From assembly GCF_014705615.1 (NCBI RefSeq), contig NZ_JACXJA010000008.1, forward strand, positions 62,001-126,000: 64,000 bases of DNA. The letters are read 5' to 3'. The translations under genes and the position numbers were made by a program. The notes under the pieces are model-generated. The model did not search any database, had not been told where the DNA came from, and saw nothing but the letters and a program-made list of their open reading frames with translations. Positions 1-8,222 of this stretch are shown here, piece by piece. Each line of letters begins with the position of its first letter. Within the stretch, counting starts at the first letter, position 1. Origin of the DNA: Paenibacillus oceani. GTDB taxonomy: Bacteria > Bacillota > Bacilli > Paenibacillales > NBRC-103111.

Positions 1-407
1 TCGTCATTATATTCCGTCAGTTTTTCATGACGCTGCCCAAAGAGCTGGAGGATGCCGCGCTGATCGACGGCGCCGGACCGTTCCGGGTGTACTGGCGGGT
101 GATGATCCCGCTGGCGAAGCCGGCGATCGTCGTCGTATTCCTGTTTTCCTTCGTCTGGCATTGGAACGAGACGTTCATCACCGGGATGATGCTCGGGGGC
201 AACGATATGCCGCTGTCGCTCAGCTTGTACAGCCTGAACAAAGTATTGACGGGACTGTACCCGGATGCCGAGGGCGGCAGCTTCGATCTGAACGAAACGA
301 TCCGGATGGCGGCCAGCTTTCTGATCATTATGCCGCCGCTGATCGTCTACATGATCGCCCAGCGATGGTTTGTCGAAGGGGTCGAGCGGACCGGTCTGGT
401 GGAATAG
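1..407 (+). CDS. Carbohydrate ABC transporter permease (MalG-type), 3' end
   Basis: C-terminal part of an inner-membrane permease of a binding-protein-dependent sugar importer; the gene begins before the window and the reading frame is open from base 3. The visible part carries the EAA loop (E-L-x-DAALIDGAG, then P-L-x-KP) that docks on the transporter ATPase, followed by at least two hydrophobic segments and a short polar C-terminus ending GLVE. The next gene, an oxidoreductase, starts 17 bp downstream, so the two are probably co-transcribed. The substrate cannot be read from this fragment, but the neighbours suggest a sugar or amino-sugar glycoside. Confidence 0.9.
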   Translation, partial: VIIFRQFFMTLPKELEDAALIDGAGPFRVYWRVMIPLAKPAIVVVFLFSFVWHWNETFITGMMLGGNDMPLSLSLYSLNKVLTGLYPDAEGGSFDLNETIRMAASFLIIMPPLIVYMIAQRWFVEGVERTGLVE

Positions 408-424
408 GGAATGAGGACATTCAA

Positions 425-1462
425 ATGAATCGTAGAATCGAGGGTAAAACGATGGGTATGGAGAGAGGCAAGGTGAAATTTGCCGTCGTCGGCTGCGGAG
501 GCATTTCGTTCAGCCATTTTATCGGGATCGAGCGGGCTCCCGAAGCGGAATTGGCTGCCGTTTGCGACGCAAACGAGAGCCGGGCGGAAGAATACGGCAG
601 CAAATACGGGGTTAAAGCGTATACCGATTACGGCAAGCTGCTCGCCGACCCGAACGTGGAGACGGTCTGCTTGTGCACGCCGAGCGGCATGCATGCCGAA
701 CAGACGATCCAGGCGGCGGAGGCGGGCAAACATGTCATCGTCGAGAAACCGATGGCGATCTCGCTGTCGGATGCCGACCGGATGATCGAAGCTTGCGAGG
801 TGATGGGCGTCAAGCTGGCGACGATCTTTCCCAGGCGCATGTCGCCGGCTTCGCAGTTCGTCAAGAAGCTGCTCGATGAAGGCAAGCTTGGACGGCTGAG
901 CCTATGTACCGGCTATGTCAAGTTTTACCGGGACCAGGCCTATTACGACAGCGCCGGATGGAGGGGGACGTGGGCGATGGACGGCGGCGGGGCGATGATG
1001 AACCAGGGCATTCATACGATCGATCTGCTGCAATGGCTGGCCGGGCCGGTCGAGACGCTGCACGGTTACGCCCGGAACATTTTGCGCGATATCGAAGTGG
1101 AGGATACGGCCGTCGTCTCGATGCAGTTCAAGAACGGGGCGCTCGGTTCGATCGAAGCAACGACGACGGCCTACAAGCAGCCGGACCACCGGATCGTCAT
1201 TCACGGGGACAAAGGGACGATTGAGCTGACCGGCGACGAGATTACGGCGCTGGATGTGATCGGGGAAACGGTGCACATCCCCGCTTTCGAGCCGTTCTCC
1301 GTCGTGCCGGACGGACATGCCGCTCAAATCCGCGATATGGCGCTTGCCATACGGGAAGACCGGCCGCCCGTCGTAACGGGACACGACGGAAAACGATCGC
1401 TTGGAATTATCCTTGGATCTTACGAGTCGCAGCGAAGTCACCGGGAAATTATTTTGATGTAA
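425..1462 (+). CDS. Gfo/Idh/MocA family oxidoreductase
   Basis: Predicted cytoplasmic NAD(P)-dependent sugar or inositol dehydrogenase, 345 aa. The N-terminal Rossmann motif VVGCGGIS sits near residue 20, and VEKPMA carries the family's catalytic-site lysine. The C-terminal half has the GGGAMMNQGIHTIDLL helix with the conserved histidine and aspartate of this family. Start 425 has AGGA 7 nt upstream; an alternative ATG at 452 has GAGGG 7 nt upstream and would also give a normal protein. It directly follows the permease gene. Substrate unknown; a second family member lies at 5182-6207. Confidence 0.9.
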   Translation: MNRRIEGKTMGMERGKVKFAVVGCGGISFSHFIGIERAPEAELAAVCDANESRAEEYGSKYGVKAYTDYGKLLADPNVETVCLCTPSGMHAEQTIQAAEAGKHVIVEKPMAISLSDADRMIEACEVMGVKLATIFPRRMSPASQFVKKLLDEGKLGRLSLCTGYVKFYRDQAYYDSAGWRGTWAMDGGGAMMNQGIHTIDLLQWLAGPVETLHGYARNILRDIEVEDTAVVSMQFKNGALGSIEATTTAYKQPDHRIVIHGDKGTIELTGDEITALDVIGETVHIPAFEPFSVVPDGHAAQIRDMALAIREDRPPVVTGHDGKRSLGIILGSYESQRSHREIILM

Positions 1463-1490
1463 CGGGGGCGCTGTCCCGGAGAGAGCCGGT

Positions 1491-2384
1491 TTACTTGATA
1501 ATCCGGTACCCCCCGGACAGCGTCTTGGCATATTCGGAAGGCGTCATATCGGTCGACTTCTTGAAATGCCGGGAAAAGTAGTGGACGCTGCTGTAGCCGA
1601 GCAGCTCGGAAATTTCCGTCAAATTGTAAACATCCTCGCGGATATACATTTTCGCCCGGTCGATCTTGAGCTGGTTCAAATATTCCATGACGCCGCAGCC
1701 GACCCGTTTTTTGAACATAATGCTGATTTGCGTACGTCCGATCGCAAAATGGTCGCATAGCTGGTCCAGCGTCAAATTTTCGCCGATATGCTCGTTCATG
1801 TAGGTGATGATCTTGTCGGCCATCCCGATTTCCTGCTTCTCGCGCGGAACGGGAGCGGCCGGAGGCTCCTTGTCGGCGTGACCGGAGCGGATCAGGTGGA
1901 TGAGCAGCGTCTCGAGATGCACTTTGAACAGTTGCTCGCTTCCGAAGGGCGCGTTTTCGCGGGGGGTCAGGATGCGTCCGCTGCCCGTCGGATTCGGGCC
2001 GAACGAGTTCCACCCTTCCTCGATCAGCTGGGCGAGTACAAACCGTTCCTTATCGGACAGATGAAACATTTTGTTGCGCAAAAAAAACGACATCGGCTCG
2101 GAATCGCATTCGAACGTCACGACGAACACGTTGGGGGATACTTTGCCGTTGCTGCGCGGGCTGTGAAATTCGTCGGGCTCATGAAAGAGCAGATTGCCCT
2201 GCTTCAAGCAGAAGTGGCCGGAGTCCGTATCCAGCTCGATCTCCCCTTTGTCGACGTAAAATATTTCCCAGAAATCATGCTTCTCGCCGGCATATTTGTA
2301 GTTTTTGGACAGTTCGAAATAGTAGCACGAGATCAACTTGCGAATGTGTAGTTCTTCTCGGATTTCGTAACGCGGGAATCGCAT
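1491..2384 (-). CDS. AraC family transcriptional regulator
   Basis: 297 aa. The N-terminal half is a cupin-type sensing domain (FWEIFYVDKGEIEL, FHEPDEFHSP). The C-terminal 100 residues hold two helix-turn-helix motifs; the second shows the family signature LLGYSSVHYFSRHFKKSTDMTPSEY. It is transcribed convergently with the oxidoreductase at 425 and divergently from the isomerase operon starting at 2614, so it is the likely local regulator of sugar catabolism. GGAAGGGG lies about 10 nt before the ATG. The effector is unknown. Confidence 0.92.
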   Translation of the reverse strand: MRFPRYEIREELHIRKLISCYYFELSKNYKYAGEKHDFWEIFYVDKGEIELDTDSGHFCLKQGNLLFHEPDEFHSPRSNGKVSPNVFVVTFECDSEPMSFFLRNKMFHLSDKERFVLAQLIEEGWNSFGPNPTGSGRILTPRENAPFGSEQLFKVHLETLLIHLIRSGHADKEPPAAPVPREKQEIGMADKIITYMNEHIGENLTLDQLCDHFAIGRTQISIMFKKRVGCGVMEYLNQLKIDRAKMYIREDVYNLTEISELLGYSSVHYFSRHFKKSTDMTPSEYAKTLSGGYRIIK

Positions 2385-2505
2385 CGGCGAAATGGCCCCT
2401 TCCGCTGAAAACGTTTTTTTTCTTCATTTCCACATTTATCGGCAAATTCCTCTTCCATTGCAAAAATGATTACGAGCCGGAAGAAAGTGCAAATGAATCG
2501 AATGA

Positions 2506-2525
2506 TTGTACAAAACCTTGTGCAA
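2506..2525. promoter_or_regulatory. Candidate operator between AraC gene and isomerase operon
   Basis: TTGTACAA and TTGTGCAA occur as two copies 12 bp apart in the divergent intergenic region; the 20-bp block is also an imperfect palindrome. Position and spacing fit a binding site for the neighbouring AraC regulator or another sugar repressor. This is inference from layout only. Confidence 0.3.
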
Positions 2526-2613
2526 AAAAGAAGCTCCATCGTCTAAAGATGGCTATCGGATTCCAAGGTATGATTACGTTGAAACTACGACCAAGAAACG
2601 GAGGCGCATCACG

Positions 2614-3426
2614 ATGGAAATCGGCGTCGTCAATATTTTGAAAAACAACGGCAATTGCTTCGAACATGTCAGCCAATTCGGGCTGAACGTCTGCCAACTG
2701 ATCGGATGGAATCCGGAGCTGTGCACGACGGAGATCGCCGATCAGGTCGTTCGCGAGTCCGAGAAGCACGGCGTGAGAATCTGTGCGATGTGGGGCTGGG
2801 TGGCCGGTCCGGGCAAATGGAACTTTACGGAAGGACCCGTTACGTTAGGGCTCGTTCCTGAGGCATACCGGGAGGAACGGGTGCGGACGCTCCAAGGCTG
2901 GGCCGATTTCGCCCAACGGATCGGCGCTCCGGCGCTCGTCACGCATTGCGGCTTCATCCCGGAAAACGTCACCGATCCGAACTACGAAGGCGTCGTGGAA
3001 GCGATCCGCGAAGTGGCGTCTTATTGCGAGAAGCTCGGCATCGGCTTCTGGTTTGAGACCGGTCAGGAAACGCCCGTTGTGCTGCTGCGGACGATCGAGC
3101 GTGTCGGCACTTCCAATCTGGGCATTAACCTCGACCCTGCCAACCTGATTCTGTACGGTAAAGGCAACCCCGTCGACGCGCTGGACGTGATCGGCTCTTA
3201 TGTCCGCAATGTCCACGTCAAGGACGGGATGTACCCGACGAACGGGGACTTGCTCGGCAAAGAGGTGCTGGTCGGTACGGGCAAAGTCCATTTCCCGGCT
3301 CTGCTGACCAAGCTTCGTTCGATCGGGTACGACGGGGAACTGATTATCGAGCGGGAAATCGCCGGCGAGGAGCAAGCCCGGGATATCCGCGCGACAGTCG
3401 ATCAATTAAAGGCGTGGCTGGCCTGA
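2614..3426 (+). CDS. Sugar phosphate isomerase/epimerase (xylose isomerase-like TIM barrel)
   Basis: 270 aa. Reads as an AP-endonuclease-2/xylose-isomerase-type TIM barrel: LVTHCGF, FWFETGQETP, INLDPANLILYG, VRNVHVKDG and GYDGELIIEREI are the strand-end motifs that normally supply acid and histidine metal ligands. Such enzymes isomerise or epimerise keto-sugars or act on inosose-type substrates. Start chosen at 2614 because GGAGG lies just upstream (2600-2604) and the protein then begins MEIGVV. It is the first gene of a tight operon with the genes at 3448, 4442 and 5182. Confidence 0.85.
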   Translation: MEIGVVNILKNNGNCFEHVSQFGLNVCQLIGWNPELCTTEIADQVVRESEKHGVRICAMWGWVAGPGKWNFTEGPVTLGLVPEAYREERVRTLQGWADFAQRIGAPALVTHCGFIPENVTDPNYEGVVEAIREVASYCEKLGIGFWFETGQETPVVLLRTIERVGTSNLGINLDPANLILYGKGNPVDALDVIGSYVRNVHVKDGMYPTNGDLLGKEVLVGTGKVHFPALLTKLRSIGYDGELIIEREIAGEEQARDIRATVDQLKAWLA

Positions 3427-3447
3427 TCAGCCGGGAGGAGATCGGAT

Positions 3448-4398
3448 ATGAATCTGTTTACGACATTAAAGGGTTCTCTGATGGAACAATTTTTCCCGGC
3501 AGGCTGGGATCTGGAGAAAATCGACCGCTGCGTCGGATTGCCGCGGCAGGAAGCGCTTGTGCGGGAAGCGCACTGGAACGCGTCTTTCGAGCCGGTGCCG
3601 TGCGCTAGCCTGGCGCAGTTCGACACGTATATGGGCCATGAGATCGCCCTGCTGATCAAGCAAACGCGCGACCGCGGAGAGAAGCTGGCGCTGATCCTGC
3701 CGGTCGGACCGATGGGGATGTACAAATGGACGATCTATTTCCTTAAAGCCTGGAACGTAAGCGCTTCGCACGTCTACGGGTTCAATATGGACGAATGGAG
3801 CGACGCGGAGGGCAACACGCTGCCTCCGACGAACCCTGGCGCGTTCCAGTACGCGATGGAAAACAGCTTCTACCATCAGCTCGGCGAGCTTACGGTACCG
3901 GAAAACCAGCGTAACTTCGCAACCAAGGAAAACTTGCCGCTGTACGCGGAGAAGATCGAGAAGCTGAGAAGCGAAGGCGCCAAGCTCGCCGTCGTGTACG
4001 GGATCGGCCGCGTCTTCCATATCGCGTTCTGGGAGCCGCACTTCGCCGAAGAGTACGAATCCGAGTCGTTGTGGCGCGCCGATACGCACCGGATCGCCGC
4101 CAAGCTGCATCCGCTGACGATCGAGCAGAACGCGATCACGAGCTTTAAGAGCCGCACGACGCTTGTCCCTTGTTACGCCAATACGATCGGTCCGGGCTTG
4201 TTTTTGCAGGCGGACTATGCGATCGGCGGCGCAGACGGTCTGCTCGGGCGCGGGATGATGTGGCAGGGCATGTCGCTGCTGACGACGTTGAAATACGGAC
4301 CGGACCCGTGGGTGCCGTCGAGTTATATGCCCACTTTGCCGGGCAAGCTGTTTTTCCTGAACGATCTGGCAGGACCGCTTGTGCCGGAATTGAATTGA
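3448..4398 (+). CDS. NagB-fold sugar-phosphate isomerase/deaminase-like protein
   Basis: 316 aa, about 60 residues longer than typical Nag[14 protein letters not shown] resembles the phosphate-binding entry of glucosamine-6-phosphate deaminases and 6-phosphogluconolactonases; YGFNMDEW corresponds to their conserved aspartate/glutamate strand; [14 protein letters not shown] is the equivalent of the GIGxDGHIAFNEP catalytic loop but degenerate. That deviation suggests a divergent sub-family whose reaction may not be classical deamination. GGAGGAG precedes the ATG. The gene lies between a TIM-barrel isomerase and a PIG-L deacetylase, which supports amino-sugar processing. Confidence 0.8.
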   Translation: MNLFTTLKGSLMEQFFPAGWDLEKIDRCVGLPRQEALVREAHWNASFEPVPCASLAQFDTYMGHEIALLIKQTRDRGEKLALILPVGPMGMYKWTIYFLKAWNVSASHVYGFNMDEWSDAEGNTLPPTNPGAFQYAMENSFYHQLGELTVPENQRNFATKENLPLYAEKIEKLRSEGAKLAVVYGIGRVFHIAFWEPHFAEEYESESLWRADTHRIAAKLHPLTIEQNAITSFKSRTTLVPCYANTIGPGLFLQADYAIGGADGLLGRGMMWQGMSLLTTLKYGPDPWVPSSYMPTLPGKLFFLNDLAGPLVPELN

Positions 4399-4441
4399 TC
4401 CGGCTGACAGGCCGGTCTGAGGAACGAGAGGAGTAAACCGA

Positions 4442-5146
4442 ATGAACATATTGGCAGTAGGCGCGCATCCGGACGATATCGAGATTTCCTGCGCCGGAAC
4501 GCTCTCCAAGCTGAAGGAAGACGGCCACCATATCGTAATTTGCCACGCCTGCAAAGGAGACAAGGGACATTATACGATCCCGCCCGAGGAGCTGACCGTC
4601 ATACGTCGTGCGGAAGCGCAGGAAGCCGGAGCGGTAATCGGCAGCGAAGTATTGTCGCTTGGCTTCGGGGACGGCGAGCTGATTGCGGAAAGCCAGGAAA
4701 ACCGGATGATTTTCATCGATCTGGTCCGGTATGCGCGCCCTGATATCGTCATTACGCACGCGCCGAACGATTATATGCCCGATCATATCGCGGTGAGCCA
4801 GCTTGTGTTTCATGCGACGTTTTTCGCTACATTGCCCTGGTTCAAGACGAATCATCCGGCCGCGGACAAAGTTCCGGGGCTGTACTACATGGACAATTTA
4901 TCCGGTCTCGGCTTCGAACCGACCTTTTACGTCGACGTTACCGGCCATATGGAGACGAAGCTGGAGATGCTGCGCAAGCACCAGAGCCAGCTCGTCTGGC
5001 TGAAGGAACACGATAACGTCGATATCGTCGATTTCGTTACGACTCTTGGGAAGACAAGGGGCATCCAGGCGGGCTGCACGTATGCGGAAGGATTCGTTCA
5101 GCATCTCGTATGGACGAGGCCGAACGCGGTCCGGTTCCCGGTCTGA
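4442..5146 (+). CDS. PIG-L (LmbE-like) family deacetylase
   Basis: 234 aa zinc-dependent N-deacetylase family member. The N-terminal AHPDDIE motif supplies the catalytic aspartate and metal ligands, and THAPNDYMPDHIAVS supplies the later histidine. Relatives deacetylate N-acetylglucosamine conjugates such as GlcNAc-inositol. Located 43 bp after the NagB-like gene and 35 bp before the second Gfo/Idh/MocA gene, so deacetylation, isomerisation and oxidation of an N-acetylated sugar conjugate is a reasonable pathway guess. No signal peptide is seen, so it is cytoplasmic. Confidence 0.9.
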   Translation: MNILAVGAHPDDIEISCAGTLSKLKEDGHHIVICHACKGDKGHYTIPPEELTVIRRAEAQEAGAVIGSEVLSLGFGDGELIAESQENRMIFIDLVRYARPDIVITHAPNDYMPDHIAVSQLVFHATFFATLPWFKTNHPAADKVPGLYYMDNLSGLGFEPTFYVDVTGHMETKLEMLRKHQSQLVWLKEHDNVDIVDFVTTLGKTRGIQAGCTYAEGFVQHLVWTRPNAVRFPV

Positions 5147-5181
5147 TCCGGGGTCATCATCTAATGTGGGGAGAGAAACGT

Positions 5182-6207
5182 ATGTTGAAAGTGGGCTTGG
5201 TCGGCCTCGGATTTATGGGGCGGGCGCATCTGACGAATTACCGGCGCTTGGAGCAGGAAGGCTATCCGATCCGGGTGACGGCGATCTGCGATACGGATGA
5301 GGACAAGTTTCGCGGCATTTTCGCAGGGGGCAACATTCAGGTCGACGAGAGCAACCTCGCTTTGTCCGCCAGCCGCCACTACACGGACTACAGCCGCATG
5401 CTCGAGGAGGAGGAACTGGATATCGTCGACATCGCGATGCCGAGCTACCTTCATGCGGATATGACGGTGCAAGCGATGGAGCGGGGACTGCACGTGCTGT
5501 GCGAGAAACCGATGGCGCTGAGTACCGCGGAAGGAAGGCGGATGCTGGAAGCGGCGGAGCGGAGCGGCAAGAAGCTGATGGTCGCCCAAGTGTTGCGCTT
5601 CTGGCCCGAGTATGAATACTTGAAGGAGACGGTAAACAGCGGCCGTTACGGCAAAGTGCTGTCCGCTCATTTTTTCCGCGGCGGGAATCCGCCGCAATGG
5701 ACGCACAACGATTGGATGGTGCGGACGGAGACGAGCGGCGGCGGGCTGTACGACCTCCATATCCACGATATCGATATGGTGAACTGGCTGTTCGGCAAGC
5801 CGGATTCGGTATCGACGTTGGCGCTCGACGTACTGCCGGGCAGCTCGTTCGATATTATTTCCACCCAGTACGTTTATCCCGACCGGAAGGTGGTCAGTTC
5901 GCAGAGCGACCGGACGCTGGCCGGCGAATTCGGCTTTGAGATGTCGTTCCGCGTTAATTTCGAGCGCGGCAATCTCGTCTACGAGAAGCGCGTGCTTCGT
6001 GACAATCCTGGGGACGGAAAAGCAATTGTGCCGCAGTTTCCCGACGAGCCCGGCTATTACCGGGAAATTAAATATTTTGCCGATGCGGTGCTGCATGACC
6101 GGCCGATTGTGAGAGCCAAGCCGGAGGAGACGCTCGCGTCGCTGGCGATCGCCGAAGCGGAAGCGCGCTCTGCCCGGGAGGGCGGATCGCTGGTAAATAT
6201 TGCGTAG
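5182..6207 (+). CDS. Gfo/Idh/MocA family oxidoreductase (second copy)
   Basis: 341 aa. Rossmann motif VGLVGLGFMGRAH at the N-terminus; CEKPMAL carries the catalytic-site lysine; GGGLYDLHIHDIDMVNWLFG is the conserved helix with the active-site histidine and aspartate. Start 5182 is preferred over in-frame ATG 5164 because GGGGAGA lies 7-9 nt upstream. Last gene of the operon that begins at 2614; a GC-rich hairpin follows. It is distinct in sequence from the copy at 425, so the two probably act on different intermediates. Confidence 0.9.
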   Translation: MLKVGLVGLGFMGRAHLTNYRRLEQEGYPIRVTAICDTDEDKFRGIFAGGNIQVDESNLALSASRHYTDYSRMLEEEELDIVDIAMPSYLHADMTVQAMERGLHVLCEKPMALSTAEGRRMLEAAERSGKKLMVAQVLRFWPEYEYLKETVNSGRYGKVLSAHFFRGGNPPQWTHNDWMVRTETSGGGLYDLHIHDIDMVNWLFGKPDSVSTLALDVLPGSSFDIISTQYVYPDRKVVSSQSDRTLAGEFGFEMSFRVNFERGNLVYEKRVLRDNPGDGKAIVPQFPDEPGYYREIKYFADAVLHDRPIVRAKPEETLASLAIAEAEARSAREGGSLVNIA

Positions 6208-6236
6208 AAGTAAATTCGCGAAAAATCGTAAAAATA

Positions 6237-6268
6237 GCCCGGCCGGGGATTGCTCCGGACCGGGTTGT
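6237..6268 (+). terminator. Imperfect GC-rich hairpin terminator
   Basis: CCCGG and CCGGG arms with further imperfect pairing, a short loop and TTGTCTGTT after the stem. It lies between the sugar operon and tatA. The T-run is poor, so strength is uncertain. Confidence 0.5.
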
Positions 6269-6300
6269 CTGTTATCGTTAAGAGAAAGGAGGGGAATCGC

Positions 6301-6507
6301 ATGCCATTCAATATTGGTTGGACAGGGATCGTTCTTATCGTCTTGATCGCATTGCTTCTGTTCGGACCATCGAAGCTTCCCCAATTGGGACGCGCGATCG
6401 GGGATACGATGCGGGAATTCCGCAAAGGCAGCCGTCAGATGATCGCAGACGCCGAGCAAGAGAACATCGAAGACAGCAAAAAAACCGAGCGCAAGCAGGT
6501 AAACTGA
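6301..6507 (+). CDS. tatA: Twin-arginine translocase subunit TatA
   Basis: 68 aa. A single transmembrane helix (about residues 8-22) is followed by the hallmark hinge FGPSKLPQLGRAIGDTMREF and a short charged tail. TatA multimerises to form the export pore of the Tat pathway. AAAGGAGGGG precedes the ATG. No tatC is adjacent, so the partner must be elsewhere. Two apparent Tat substrates are in this window: the metallophosphoesterase at 12616 and the beta-helix protein at 51600. Confidence 0.97.
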   Translation: MPFNIGWTGIVLIVLIALLLFGPSKLPQLGRAIGDTMREFRKGSRQMIADAEQENIEDSKKTERKQVN

Positions 6508-6617
6508 CGGTTTGATGAAGCCGGGAGATGGCCGGAAGACTGGAAATGGTCGGATGTGTATCCGGCCCTTGTCAAGCAGAATGTTCTGGTGGATTTGTTT
6601 GAAACCGTTATCATGAC

Positions 6618-6917
6618 CTATAATTTGGAAGTGCCGGACTTGGACCGGACGTTCCCGCCTTTGCGGAGAATCGTCCGGCTTTTCTTTGTGCGCTTTTTTT
6701 GCGTTTTGAACGGACCGATGGCGACGAAGTCGACCCGGTCGCGGTCCCAGAAGTAAGTCCGGTTCCCGGTCGCTTTGCCGCTGTCGCTGCTGAAGGCGGT
6801 CTGCTGCTTGCTGAACGAGCCCCAGAGCGGCGCCCGGTTGTTGCCGATAAAGACGCCGCTGTTCGGTCCCATCTCATTCACCCGGATTTCCTTAAAGATG
6901 ATCGCTGATTGGGGAAT
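6618..6917 (-). CDS. Small GerPA/PF-like spore protein, probable ATT start
   Basis: About 99 aa if translation starts at the ATT codon at 6917-6915, which has AAAGGAG 9 nt upstream; no ATG, GTG or TTG lies at a comparable place. From there the protein reads MPQSAIIFKEIRVNEM and lines up position by position with the N-terminus of the protein at 7640 (MPGTIIFNGIYVNAQE) before the shared NSGVFIGNN block. A GTG at 6881 would remove this conserved segment. The C-terminal 30 residues are very basic (KKRTKKSR), unlike the acidic ends of its relatives. Spore role is inferred from family and from GerPC next door. Confidence 0.65.
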   Translation of the reverse strand: MPQSAIIFKEIRVNEMGPNSGVFIGNNRAPLWGSFSKQQTAFSSDSGKATGNRTYFWDRDRVDFVAIGPFKTQKKRTKKSRTILRKGGNVRSKSGTSKL

Positions 6918-7021
6918 CGCTGCCCGCTCCTTTCGTCCGGAGTCTCCGGATGTGTGGTCAGCTACAGCTTACGCGGGAATAGGGAGCGCGGGTTGGGCGA
7001 ATGACCGCATAGGGCCGAATC

Positions 7022-7483
7022 TCACTGCGGAGCTTTGTACGAATAACCCGAGGACGTTCGGCGGAAGCCGTCTGCGCCCGCCGGGATGTCTTCGCGGCCC
7101 GGTCGTCCGGCCCGTTTTTTTGGAGCGTCCGGGGTGTTCGCGGAATCGGGAGTTTGCGGCGGTGTCTGCTTTCCCGCCTCTTTGCCCCGAAACAACGATT
7201 GCGGATCGAATTGGACGTCGAAGTTGTTGCCGAGATTCAGCGAACCGCTCAGTTCCTCGATATCCAGGGCGTCGAGTCGGAACGTTACATTTTCCACGAC
7301 GGGGTGATGGACGTTCAGCTGGCGCACGACAATATTTTGTTTTCTCGTTTCGTTGGCCAGCAACCGGACCGTCTGTTCAAGCCGTTCGATTTGTCGTTCC
7401 AGCCGGGCCAGCTCATGATCCGCACTTCCCCGGGGGTCCGGCGCCGGTTTACCGCGCTGCGCAAACCATTTGAACATGGCCAT
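7022..7483 (-). CDS. gerPC: GerPC-like spore germination protein
   Basis: 153 aa. Residues about 18-45 form a coiled coil (ARLERQIERLEQTVRLL), followed by VENVTFRLDALDIEELSGSLNLGNN, the diagnostic GerPC block. Bacillus GerPC is a coat-associated protein needed for germinants to cross the coat. Shorter than Bacillus GerPC (about 200 aa), with a Pro/Ala-rich, disordered C-terminus. Two ATGs (7483, 7477) are possible; upstream the sequence AAAGGACA is tandemly duplicated, giving two Shine-Dalgarno-like copies. Divergent from the pair beginning at 7640. Confidence 0.8.
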   Translation of the reverse strand: MAMFKWFAQRGKPAPDPRGSADHELARLERQIERLEQTVRLLANETRKQNIVVRQLNVHHPVVENVTFRLDALDIEELSGSLNLGNNFDVQFDPQSLFRGKEAGKQTPPQTPDSANTPDAPKKRAGRPGREDIPAGADGFRRTSSGYSYKAPQ

Positions 7484-7639
7484 TGTCCTTTGTCCTTTGT
7501 GTACGGGATTTTGACAACTTGTCTTTAAGAGTATATGGGCTGACCCTGGAAACGATGCTTGCGCTTTGCCGCGAGCACGAATAGGACAACAAAGGCCGGT
7601 CATATATATGGTTTATTACGACGGAATGGAGGGAACGGC

Positions 7640-7897
7640 ATGCCGGGAACGATTATCTTTAACGGGATCTATGTGAATGCTCAAGAGACGAACGGCGCCA
7701 TCTTCGTCGGCGAAAATGCGGCCCCCGGCTGGGATTCGCACAATAAAAACCAAATGTCGATAGGCTCGATTACGAACGGCTTCGGAGGCGGCGGCAATTT
7801 CTCGGGCAATTTGAACCTGCTGTCGGATAACGATTTCCTCGATACGCTTATTTTTGACGGATTCGAGAAGGAAGGCGGGGGCAGCATTCAATCGTAA
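7640..7897 (+). CDS. Small GerPA/PF-like spore protein
   Basis: 85 aa. Pattern: VNAQETNGAIFVGENAAPGW near residues 12-31, then Gly/Asn-rich GFGGGGNFSGNLN, ending with an acidic DNDFLDTLIFDGFE. The Asn/Gly-rich core followed by an N-x-x-x-D-x-D-x-x-D block is how the GerPA/PF family looks. GGAGGG lies 6-7 nt upstream. The next gene follows in 20 bp. Likely a structural coat protein made in the mother cell; no direct evidence of sporulation control was found. Confidence 0.75.
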   Translation: MPGTIIFNGIYVNAQETNGAIFVGENAAPGWDSHNKNQMSIGSITNGFGGGGNFSGNLNLLSDNDFLDTLIFDGFEKEGGGSIQS

Positions 7898-7917
7898 GGA
7901 GGAGGCGGGCGAAGGCC

Positions 7918-8181
7918 ATGCTCGATACGAAGTTTCTCGTTCAGTTCGACCGGATCGTCGTGAATGCGATGGAAACGAACTCGGGCGTGTTTATCGGCAC
8001 GAACCTGCAGTACGCGTGGAGCTCCCACAGTAAAACGAATGCCAGCATTACGGGCATATCCGGCGATCATCATGAAATTACGGGCAACATCAATGTGATT
8101 TACGATAACGATATGATCGACACGCCGATCGACGACCGGGACGTTATCTTAAGCGGGCAGCAGGTGGCGAAAGCGTGTTAG
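7918..8181 (+). CDS. Small GerPA/PF-like spore protein
   Basis: 87 aa paralogue of its upstream neighbour: FDRIVVNAMETNSGVFIGTN, then WSSHSKTNASI, ITGNINVIYDNDMIDTPI. The shared layout (hydrophobic strand, NSGVFIG block, SHSK, NDxxD block) shows a local duplication. TAAGGAGGAGG sits 13 nt before the ATG, overlapping the stop codon of the preceding gene, so the two are translated from one message. Confidence 0.78.
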   Translation: MLDTKFLVQFDRIVVNAMETNSGVFIGTNLQYAWSSHSKTNASITGISGDHHEITGNINVIYDNDMIDTPIDDRDVILSGQQVAKAC

Positions 8182-8222
8182 GGTCTCTAGGCGGCGGCTG
8201 AGAGCGGAAGGAGGGGATGAAT

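Noticed and set aside
3750-3775. AAGCGCTT resembling a cre site
   Set aside because: It is inside the NagB-like coding region and has several mismatches to the consensus; explained by codons.
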